Below, piece by piece: positions 1-5,189 of a stretch of 6,477 nt of DNA (position 1 is the stretch's first letter; each line of letters begins with the position of its first letter). Made by a program: the position numbers and the translations under genes. Below the pieces are notes generated by a model, which ran no database searches, was not told the DNA's origin, and was given only the letters and a program-made list of their open reading frames with translations. The stretch spans positions 1 to 6,477 of the forward strand of contig CAJWLW010000282.1 in assembly GCA_913042885.1 (NCBI GenBank), read 5' to 3'. The DNA comes from an uncultured Lentisphaeria bacterium (GTDB lineage Bacteria > Verrucomicrobiota > Lentisphaeria > JABSQK01 > CAJWLW01).

Positions 1-231
1 AAGGCCATTTCCGCCGGAATTTCCGCCGGAATTTTGTGTGTATTTTCATGGGATTGATTTCCTCAGTTTTTTTTATGCTTTCACTTGAACAAGGGCATTT
101 ACATGATAACATGCTTTTTGTATATAAGTATGTTTTCACAAAGCCCTCGATGATTGTTTCCGGCGATATTTTGCCGTCACTTGTCCGTTCAGTCTTCCTA
201 ATTATAGACAAATGGAACAAAAAATCCAAGT
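1..231. other. AT-rich spacer, no convincing gene
   Basis: I see no gene here. The only plus-strand open frame (36-233, 65 codons, GTG start) has no SD, and its hydrophobic residues reflect runs of T. The stretch holds a 12-bp tandem repeat at its left end (separate entry) and a small potential hairpin at 161-176 (CGGCGA, loop TATT, TTGCCG, with one G-T pair) that no T-run follows. The stretch is more AT-rich than the neighbouring coding DNA. Confidence 0.6.
7..30. repeat. 12-bp tandem repeat containing TTCCGCCGGAA
   Basis: The unit ATTTCCGCCGGA occurs twice head to tail (7-18 and 19-30) and a third copy begins (ATTT, 31-34). Each unit, with its neighbouring A, forms TTCCG-C-CGGAA, an 11-bp dyad around a single central base (9-19 and 21-31). 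Centres 12 bp apart could place two protein-binding sites close to one helical turn apart. The gene to the left is outside the window, so the function is unknown. Confidence 0.6.
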
Positions 232-264
232 AAAAAATTGAGTGGCTACTCAGGGTGCCTGAGT
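232..264 (-). terminator. Possible intrinsic terminator of the 310-1455 gene
   Basis: Read on the minus strand, 45-80 bases past the stop codon, the order is ACTCAGG-CAC-CCTGAGT (264-248), then AGCC, ACTCA (243-239), A, and six T (237-232). Two stems are possible: a perfect 7-bp stem at 248-264, or a 5-bp TGAGT/ACTCA stem at 239-252 lying one base before the T-run. The two share the 248-252 arm and cannot form together. The stem next to the T-run is short, so termination is plausible but not certain. Confidence 0.4.
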
Positions 265-309
265 TTCGTCATAACATACTAGTATTCAATTAGATAGATA
301 TCAAAAAAG

Positions 310-1455
310 CTACGTACCCGGCTGTGCAGCGGTGACTGCAGCGACAAACTGCTTGATGGTTTTGCCCGGCAATGGTACGTATCGGCGGCGATTGCGCCGC
401 CTCTGAAATTCGTCCCGCAACAAGCAAAGCGATGTGATGTGACGCCCCTGCTCATTGTAGACATGTGAGCGACCGTTCTTGCCGGCAACGACAATGGAAT
501 CTGTTCGGCTGTCGCGGAAGAAGTCTTCGGGGCGGGCAGCCTGAACGTCATCGAACGCCTTGTGGATCGGCCGCTGCTGTCGCGACCGCAGCTCGGCATG
601 CGGCGTACGGCGGCGGGCTTGACGTCCCTTGCGTTCAATCGAGTGCGCCAAATGCCGCAGGTATCCGAAAATCTTCTCCCTCACTTCGAGCCGTTCCTGT
701 CTGCCACCCGCAGATTGCCATGCATTGGCAATGGCGGTTACCTGGTGATCGATCTCTCGCAGCGCATCAAAGACACGGAAGAACGTCGAGCCTGTGTGTT
801 CGGGCGCATCCGCGAGCGCCTCGACGACGATGGATGGTGCCATCACCTGGGTAAAAAGTCGATGATCGTTGTCCTCGACGATCTGTACCGTCAACGCGGT
901 TCGAGCGTGACCAATGCGCAAGTAACCCGCCACGACCTGGCCGATAATGTAGTAGGTCATATGGCCTCGCCCGAAGGCAACGAGTTGTTCGGCGATGAGA
1001 CGCTTGCGACCAATAACCTTGGCAAGAAGCCGCGGCGGCTTTTCGAACAGCAGATCAATGCGGTCGTCTCCGGCATCGGTCAGGAAGTTGAACAATTCCT
1101 CCCACTTCGGCCGGCCGGTATCGCCATAGCCGGCAAAAACCAGGCCGACGTCGGCCTGAGCGCTGTGTTCGCAGTCAGCGCGGCGGCAGTGGTAGCAATA
1201 GACACGCCCGGGAATGACTACTGCACTGTCGGAGGCGATCTGCTGGGCATTGGCCCGCAACTGTTCGTGCAGCTCCTCTGGGCGCATGCCGATATGGCAC
1301 TGCAATGGCAACGGGGGCAGGTCGGAGACGTCGGTAACGCCCATTTCGGCGAGATGCTCGAACTGCAGCGAACGCAGCAGTTCAAGAGCATTTTGGGCTC
1401 GGGTGAGTAGTGAATCCGCCACTGTCGTACTGTCGATATCGGGAGAATTATCCAT
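310..1455 (-). CDS. Unrecognised protein with C-x2-C-x4-C-x-H putative zinc site
   Basis: I do not recognise this 381-residue protein. Near residues 84-97 (RVYCYHCRRADCEH) are Cys87, Cys90, Cys95 and His97. The spacing resembles a tightened SWIM-type zinc finger (C-x-C-xn-C-x-H) but with C-x2-C in first position. A glycine/aromatic block follows (GYGDTGRPKWEELFNF, 110-124). The middle is helical and mixed in charge. The C-terminal part is very basic (RRRTPHAELRSRQQR at 281-295, QRRRNRRRY at 351-359) and contains an IVVAGKNGRSHVYNEQGRHI-like strand pattern at 321-340. There is no signal peptide or membrane segment. I chose the ATG at 1455. An in-frame ATG at 1488 and a TTG at 1524 also exist, and none of the three has a clear SD. 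It is divergent from the receiver fusion gene. A metal-dependent nucleic-acid-binding role would fit the basic tail and Cys/His cluster but is speculation. A 282-codon plus-strand frame inside it (562-1410) looks like a shadow. Confidence 0.72.
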   Translation of the reverse strand: MDNSPDIDSTTVADSLLTRAQNALELLRSLQFEHLAEMGVTDVSDLPPLPLQCHIGMRPEELHEQLRANAQQIASDSAVVIPGRVYCYHCRRADCEHSAQADVGLVFAGYGDTGRPKWEELFNFLTDAGDDRIDLLFEKPPRLLAKVIGRKRLIAEQLVAFGRGHMTYYIIGQVVAGYLRIGHARTALTVQIVEDNDHRLFTQVMAPSIVVEALADAPEHTGSTFFRVFDALREIDHQVTAIANAWQSAGGRQERLEVREKIFGYLRHLAHSIERKGRQARRRTPHAELRSRQQRPIHKAFDDVQAARPEDFFRDSRTDSIVVAGKNGRSHVYNEQGRHITSLCLLRDEFQRRRNRRRYVPLPGKTIKQFVAAVTAAQPGT

Positions 1456-1572
1456 TGGGCAACCGCTATTTAGAAACAGCCTGGGCATGACCAACTGTGC
1501 CGGCAGATTGACACGGATTTGCAAGCATCGCAGTCCGGGTCAGTCAGCCAGTTACACGGAGTTACTGGGAGT

Positions 1573-1601
1573 TGTTCAAGATACAATTATATTCTGTTCA
1601 A
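1573..1601. repeat. Paired TGTTCAA direct repeats in the divergent promoter region
   Basis: TGTTCAA occurs at 1573-1579 and again at 1595-1601. The copies start 22 bp apart, about two helical turns, and flank the AT-rich core that contains the candidate minus-strand promoter. Same-face spacing over a promoter is typical of regulator half-sites. The binding protein is unknown. Confidence 0.4.
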
Positions 1602-1606
1602 ATCAA
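1578..1606 (-). promoter_or_regulatory. Candidate sigma-70 promoter for the 310-1455 gene
   Basis: On the minus strand, TTGATT (1606-1601, 4/6 match to TTGACA) is separated by exactly 17 bases from TATCTT (1583-1578, 4/6 match to TATAAT). Transcription would begin near 1571 and give a leader of about 115 bases before the ATG at 1455. The match is moderate, but the spacing and the divergent intergenic position support it. No equally good plus-strand promoter was found for the fusion gene at 1651, although the same AT-rich block may serve both directions. Confidence 0.4.
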
Positions 1607-1629
1607 TACGCCGAACACACACCTTCCCG

Positions 1630-1637
1630 CCCCCCCC
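1630..1637. repeat. C8 homopolymer in the leader of the receiver fusion gene
   Basis: Eight C in a row end 13 bases before the ATG at 1651, inside a longer C-rich stretch (1626-1639). The expected SD position is thus filled with pyrimidine. If translation began at the upstream in-frame TTG (1519), the run would be coding and slippage would shift the frame. With the ATG start it lies in the leader. Confidence 0.55.
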
Positions 1638-1650
1638 GCAGCCCATCGCC

Positions 1651-2682
1651 ATGCGACATAAATCCGAAGTCGAGCCGCAGTCCGACCGTCCGGAACCGAT
1701 TCGGGCGCAATTATTGGCGCGCTCGTGCCGATTGCTGCTCAGTGAGATGCGCTACCACGTGACGAAGCTGCGGGAAATCGTCAGCGAGTGTCTGACCAGC
1801 CGACCGAGCACATCGGCGATTGACATGGTTCTCAGCCGCACTTACGAGACGACCACGCGGCTGTGGTATCTCATCGGCGTATTGACAGAGCTCAACGGCA
1901 GCTCCGGCGACACTGAGGCGCAGCCTTCGCTGGGAGCGCTTTTGCGAACTGTCGTCGGTAGTGGCAATCTGACGCTGGACCTGGAACAAGGTGTCGTAAA
2001 AGAACTGGACAATGGTGATGGACGTTGGGTCGTGGTGGCGTTGCTGGTGCACGCGATCACGCGATCCGGCAGTGTCCCGACTTCATTTTCCGTGTTCGGG
2101 AAAATCGTCGACGGACAGTGCCGGTTGGATGTGGCGGCAGGCACCGAGACGGAGACGGCAGAATTGGTTGATCCGGATACGATGTCGGCGGCATTGTCCG
2201 AGATGATCGAAGCGGTGGGCGGCACATTGCTATCAGACGGCGAATGGCGCTGGGAACTGACTTTGCCGGTGACCGGCGTAGCACAAACCGCAGCCCGTGT
2301 GACGAATCCGGCGGCAGCGGCACGCACGGTGCTGTTGATCGAGGACGACCCGCTGCTGCGCAACGCCGTCCGGAGTTGGATGATCAAAGTAGGCTTCGAG
2401 GTTCTGGAAGCGGACAATTCGGATACAGCCATTGAGATGTTCGAGGCACATAAGCAAACAATCGATTTCGTCATGCAGGATCTGGTGTTACCGGGAGCGC
2501 GTACTGGCGTAGAACTGTTGCAGGAGTTGCTATCGCGGCGGGCGGATCTGCCGGTGATCATCGCGAGCGGCGCCATCGATGCCGGCGATGCCGATCAGTT
2601 GTACGCGCTGGGTGCCAAAGCGTATTTGTCCAAGCCCTACAAGATGGAGCAGTTGATGGCGCTGATCGATGGGATGGAATGA
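1651..2682 (+). CDS. Degenerate histidine-kinase-like domain fused to a receiver domain
   Basis: This 343-residue protein has two parts. Residues about 20-207 keep the order of a kinase core: a helix with RYHVTKLREI (His36, where a phospho-accepting His would sit), a second long helix (60-83), an ALLRTVV segment (96-102), an N-box-like helix (DGRWVVVALLVHAITRS, where the expected Asn is His134), an EAVGGTLL segment and a closing WELTLPV strand. The D-x-G-x-G and G-x-G-L-G ATP boxes are absent, so ATP binding is doubtful. Residues about 226-343 are a complete receiver: acidic Asp232/Asp233, phospho-acceptor Asp277 in VMQDLVLPG, Ser306 in place of Thr, and Lys328 in SKP. No DNA-binding output follows. 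The ATG at 1651 gives the first signalling-like sequence; an in-frame TTG at 1519 would add 44 residues of low-complexity sequence. There is no SD. The stop lies 3 bp from the stop of the convergent activator gene. Receiver call is certain; the pseudo-kinase reading is inferred from motif order. Confidence 0.88.
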   Translation: MRHKSEVEPQSDRPEPIRAQLLARSCRLLLSEMRYHVTKLREIVSECLTSRPSTSAIDMVLSRTYETTTRLWYLIGVLTELNGSSGDTEAQPSLGALLRTVVGSGNLTLDLEQGVVKELDNGDGRWVVVALLVHAITRSGSVPTSFSVFGKIVDGQCRLDVAAGTETETAELVDPDTMSAALSEMIEAVGGTLLSDGEWRWELTLPVTGVAQTAARVTNPAAAARTVLLIEDDPLLRNAVRSWMIKVGFEVLEADNSDTAIEMFEAHKQTIDFVMQDLVLPGARTGVELLQELLSRRADLPVIIASGAIDAGDADQLYALGAKAYLSKPYKMEQLMALIDGME

Positions 2683-2685
2683 CGG

Positions 2686-4044
2686 TCAATCGATGCCGTA
2701 TTGCTCGAGTTTCTTGGACAGTGTGGTGCGAGTCACGCCGAGGATCTTGGCTGCTTTGGTCTTGTTCCAATCGGCGTCGTCCATAGCGGCCTGGATGACG
2801 AGTTTTTCCGCTTTTGCCAACGGCATGGCAGGCAGAGATTCAATGTCACCGCGAGCCGGTGTGACGCCATTGTGCATCTCCGGGAACATCAGCTCCTCAT
2901 CTGAAATCGTCCGGCCTTTAGCCAGCAGGCAACCACGTTCCACGACATTGCGGAGTTCGCGCACGTTGCCGGGCCAAGAATATTTGTTTATCGCCGCCTT
3001 TGCGGACTTTGAAAACCCTCTAATTTTCTTGCCGAACTTACGGGAGTAAATGTCGATGAAGTGTTTGGATATAGCGTCGACATCTTCCATCCGGTCTCGC
3101 AGTGGCGGCAGTTCCAGCGGTACGACGTTGAGCCGATAGTACAGGTCGAGGCGGAACTGATTACTTGCGATCAGTTCCTCGACGTGCTGGTTGGTGGCCG
3201 CGATAATCGCGACATCGACGGTAACGTCTGCAGTACCGCCGATGCGGCGGAAACGCTGTTCTTCGATAACCTTGAGCAACTTCGACTGCAGGGCGACGTC
3301 CATGTCACCGATTTCGTCAAGAAAAAGCGTGCCGCCATCGGCCAGCTCGAACAAGCCGACGCGATCCTCCTTGGCATCCGTGAAAGCGCCTTTTCGGTGA
3401 CCGAAGAGTTCGCTTTCGATCAGCGTCGGCGGCAGTGCCGAGCAGTTGACCTCGACGAATGGCCGATCGCGTCGCCGCCCCATGTTGTGAATAGTCCGAG
3501 CGAAAAGCCCTTTGCCCGTGCCGGTCTCGCCCTTGATGAACAGGCAGGAGAAATCATTCTCTGCGACTCGCCGGGTCATTTCGATGGTCCGGTTGAACAC
3601 GGGCGAACTTCCGATGACCTCCTGTATTTCCGCTGTATCCGCATCGCGCTTTGACAATTCGGTGAGCACAGAAGCCTTGCGGACCGCTTGCAGGTGTTCC
3701 AGGGTTTTCACCATCTGTACTTTCTCGACCGGCTTGGTGAGGAAATCGTAGGCGCCTTTCTTGAGGCATTCGACCGCGAGCGGGATGTCGCCGTATGCGG
3801 TCATCACAATGATCTGTGTGTCGGGATAAGCCTGACCCCATTCCTCCAGCAGCACCTGGCCGTCGACATCCGGCAGCATGAGGTCAAGAAGAATGACATT
3901 GAAGGTCCGGTCTGACATTGCGCGACGACCCGACTCGCCATTTTCGACAACGAAAACGTCATGGCCTTCCGCCTTCAGTATCTCGCGAACCGCGGAGCCC
4001 ACCAGAAGGTTGTCCTCGACGATCAACAGGTTCAACTTGCCCAT
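2686..4044 (-). CDS. Sigma-54-dependent response regulator (NtrC/AtoC type)
   Basis: This 452-residue activator has the three standard parts. The receiver (1-120) has Glu10/Asp11, phospho-acceptor Asp54 in ILLDLMLPD, Thr82 in MTAYG and Lys104 in TKP. The AAA+ domain (about 143-378) shows Walker A GETGTGKG (172-179), the sigma-54-contacting loop as GAFTDA (219-224) rather than the usual GAFTGA, Walker B TLFLDE (239-244), sensor I AATN (282-285), FRLDLYYRL (297-305) and WPGNVREL (357-364). A Fis-type helix-turn-helix ends the protein (about 427-451, NKTKAAKILGVTRTTLSKKL). When phosphorylated it should bind upstream enhancer sites and use ATP to open sigma-54 promoters. I start it at 4044 because GGAG at 4055-4052 lies 7 bases away; the ATG at 4050 is only one base from that SD. 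The chosen ATG overlaps the kinase stop as TAATG, so translation is probably coupled. The target genes are not visible here. Confidence 0.97.
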   Translation of the reverse strand: MGKLNLLIVEDNLLVGSAVREILKAEGHDVFVVENGESGRRAMSDRTFNVILLDLMLPDVDGQVLLEEWGQAYPDTQIIVMTAYGDIPLAVECLKKGAYDFLTKPVEKVQMVKTLEHLQAVRKASVLTELSKRDADTAEIQEVIGSSPVFNRTIEMTRRVAENDFSCLFIKGETGTGKGLFARTIHNMGRRRDRPFVEVNCSALPPTLIESELFGHRKGAFTDAKEDRVGLFELADGGTLFLDEIGDMDVALQSKLLKVIEEQRFRRIGGTADVTVDVAIIAATNQHVEELIASNQFRLDLYYRLNVVPLELPPLRDRMEDVDAISKHFIDIYSRKFGKKIRGFSKSAKAAINKYSWPGNVRELRNVVERGCLLAKGRTISDEELMFPEMHNGVTPARGDIESLPAMPLAKAEKLVIQAAMDDADWNKTKAAKILGVTRTTLSKKLEQYGID

Positions 4045-4733
4045 TACCATTCTCCGGAAACAGATTCGATTGTGACTGAAACACCGCTGCTGCCCGACTG
4101 GATGGCCAGGTCGGCGACAAGCGCCTTACACAGCCTGGCGATGATCGCCAGACCGATGCCGTCGTGGCGGCTGCGGCAGGTAAAAAACGGTAGGGGCGGT
4201 GCCAGTGGAATTTCGGCAGGGATTTCCAACCCCGAATTTGTGACGACGATTTTCGCGCCTGCGGCCTGGGCCCAGATCAATTCAACTTCGCCGGCGTCGC
4301 CAGCAGCCTCACCAGCGTTGTGCAACAGCTCGCGCAGGATGATCAGCAACCAGTTGCCGTGCTCAAGTATATGATTGGTATCGGTGTCGAGAAAGTTCAG
4401 GTGCAGGACGGTATCAGGAAATTGTTCGCGAAACTCGATGCGCACCGTGCTCACAACTTCGCCGATACATCTGCATGCGGCCGGCGGCAAACGGTCGAAC
4501 AATAGATCAGCACGGTCTGTAAACACCTGCAGGCTAGTTAGTTCAGCGATCATCAGCGGCGTCATATCGGTGACCTGCGGGTATGTACTGCCTACCTGAT
4601 CAGCGATCCGTTCCACGGCCATTTTCATGCCTGCACATAGATTCCGCAAGCGGTGGCGGACAACGGAATTCATCTGGAACGTGGTGTGCCCGTCCAAGGG
4701 GTAATTCTCGATGCTGGGGTCGTACGGCTTCAT
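4044..4733 (-). CDS. Short soluble sensor histidine kinase, partner of the activator
   Basis: This 229-residue protein is a bare kinase core. The phosphorylation helix carries His27 in VVRHRLRNLCAGMKMAV. A second helix spans about 57-82. The ATPase part has an intact N box (RELLHNAGEAA, Glu135 and Asn139). Its G1 box reads VVTNSGLEIP (164-172), with Asn166 where Asp is usual, then an F-box-like PFFTCRS (182-188) and a G2 box DGIGLAI (191-197). The N-x-G form of G1 is, to my knowledge, found in some two-component kinases, so the enzyme may well be active. There is no membrane segment, PAS, GAF or HAMP domain and only about 20 residues before the His helix, so the signal must arrive through a partner or through the core itself. 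It is the first gene of a two-gene operon with the activator (TAATG overlap), its expected phosphorylation target. The ATG at 4733 lacks a good SD; Met21 (4673) is a possible but equally unsupported start. Confidence 0.9.
   Translation of the reverse strand: MKPYDPSIENYPLDGHTTFQMNSVVRHRLRNLCAGMKMAVERIADQVGSTYPQVTDMTPLMIAELTSLQVFTDRADLLFDRLPPAACRCIGEVVSTVRIEFREQFPDTVLHLNFLDTDTNHILEHGNWLLIILRELLHNAGEAAGDAGEVELIWAQAAGAKIVVTNSGLEIPAEIPLAPPLPFFTCRSRHDGIGLAIIARLCKALVADLAIQSGSSGVSVTIESVSGEW
4052..4055 (-). promoter_or_regulatory. SD that fixes the activator start
   Basis: GGAG on the minus strand lies 7 bases before the ATG at 4044 but just one base before the ATG at 4050. It therefore favours the downstream start. 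It lies inside the last codons of the kinase gene, consistent with coupled translation. Confidence 0.65.
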
Positions 4734-4770
4734 TCCGTGGCGGCTACGCTGCAGGGGGTTGGGCGATATG

Positions 4771-4798
4771 ACTGGGCAGGCCTTCCCAAACGCCCAGT
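4771..4798. repeat. Inverted repeat ACTGGGC/GCCCAGT before the kinase gene
   Basis: Perfect 7-bp arms (4771-4777 and 4792-4798) are separated by 14 bases. The element sits about 40-65 bases upstream of the kinase ATG and would lie in the leader or promoter of the minus-strand operon. It may be an operator or a leader hairpin. No T-run follows it on the minus strand, so it is not a standard terminator. Confidence 0.5.
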
Positions 4799-4823
4799 TT
4801 CGGTTGCAATCTGTTCCGATTTC

Positions 4824-4855
4824 AAGGTATCAAGGTAGCGGCAATTCAAAGGTAT
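4824..4855. repeat. Three AAGGTA direct repeats upstream of the kinase operon
   Basis: AAGGTA occurs at 4824-4829, 4832-4837 and 4850-4855, the first and third within TTCAAGGTAT and TTCAAAGGTATT contexts. The cluster is 90-120 bases upstream of the kinase ATG, a reasonable position for regulator half-sites. The spacing (8 and 18 bp) is irregular and the units are short, so chance is possible. Confidence 0.35.
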
Positions 4856-4901
4856 TGCAAAGCTGTCTGCGCCACCGCAACCTCTAAAGTCATGCCCCGC
4901 A

Positions 4902-4932
4902 TTGAGTAGAATCAGGTTGAGCAGGAATCAGG
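4902..4932. repeat. Abutting 15/16-bp imperfect tandem repeat
   Basis: TTGAGTAGAATCAGG (4902-4916) is followed without a gap by TTGAGCAGGAATCAGG (4917-4932). They differ by one substitution and one inserted G. This looks like a local duplication and could form two binding sites 15 bp apart. There is no coding support around it. Confidence 0.6.
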
Positions 4933-5143
4933 GCAGTTTTTCATTCTCATTTTGGGTATGGTCATGCATTTTACAGACAACTTTTCCAAATTATTTATTG
5001 ATATCGTCCCAACCAAGGTGTGCTGAAATGCATATGATACGGGTGTGCAATCATTTTACCGGCTCGATTCCCGGCGGAAAAGTTGACCAGCGCAGACCGT
5101 GGGCCTGGACGTGACACGGATATCTGAAACGCATCATCAGCCA

Positions 5144-5176
5144 CACTCGAGTGCGTTATGTCGGCACCTGACATAA
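5144..5176 (+). promoter_or_regulatory. Two adjacent dyads just before the small gene's SD
   Basis: A perfect 10-bp palindrome CACTCGAGTG (5144-5153) is followed by TTATGTC (5156-5162) and its perfect complement GACATAA (5170-5176). In RNA the second dyad extends inward by a G-U and a G-C pair and leaves a 3-base CAC loop, so a 9-bp hairpin would stand two bases before the AAGGA SD at 5179-5183. This could be an operator or a leader hairpin affecting ribosome access. No clear sigma-70 promoter was found just upstream. Confidence 0.45.
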
Positions 5177-5189
5177 GTAAGGATATTTG

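Larger units (their letters stand above)
4734..5189. other. Repeat-rich regulatory spacer before the kinase operon
   Basis: No gene of normal length is convincing here. A 70-codon plus frame (4902-5114, TTG start) has no SD and no recognisable motif. The stretch should contain the promoter of the minus-strand kinase-activator operon, but I found no strong sigma-70 or GG-N10-GC site on that strand. It contains an inverted repeat, AAGGTA repeats, a 15/16-bp tandem repeat and two dyads near its right end, each listed separately. Confidence 0.55.

Noticed and set aside
36..233. 65-codon plus-strand frame with hydrophobic start
   Set aside because: GTG start, no SD, and its composition follows the T-rich DNA; no membrane-protein signature beyond that.
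276..285. Perfect 10-bp palindrome ATACTAGTAT
   Set aside because: Short and AT-rich; expected by chance in such DNA and without a partner site.
562..1410. 282-codon plus-strand frame opposite the 310-1455 gene
   Set aside because: No motif, no SD, and the minus-strand frame is longer and carries a coherent Cys/His motif; I read it as an antisense shadow.
1474..1498. GG-N10-GC on the minus strand just before the 310-1455 gene (TTGGTCATGCCCAGGCT)
   Set aside because: Only the two dinucleotides match; the -24 and -12 flanks are poor, and it may lie in the coding region if an upstream start is used.
1842..2576. 244-codon minus-strand frame inside the receiver fusion gene
   Set aside because: The plus strand encodes an unmistakable receiver domain; the minus frame is Ser/Thr/Pro-rich without motifs, typical of a shadow.
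3061..3654. 197-codon plus-strand frame inside the activator gene
   Set aside because: It lies opposite the conserved AAA+ domain of the activator and has no recognisable features.
4853..4876. Sigma-54-like TGGCGC...TTTGCA on the minus strand before the kinase operon
   Set aside because: GG and GC are 13 bases apart rather than the required 10.
4902..5114. 70-codon plus-strand frame
   Set aside because: TTG start within a tandem repeat, no SD, no motif, and part of it is AT-rich spacer.
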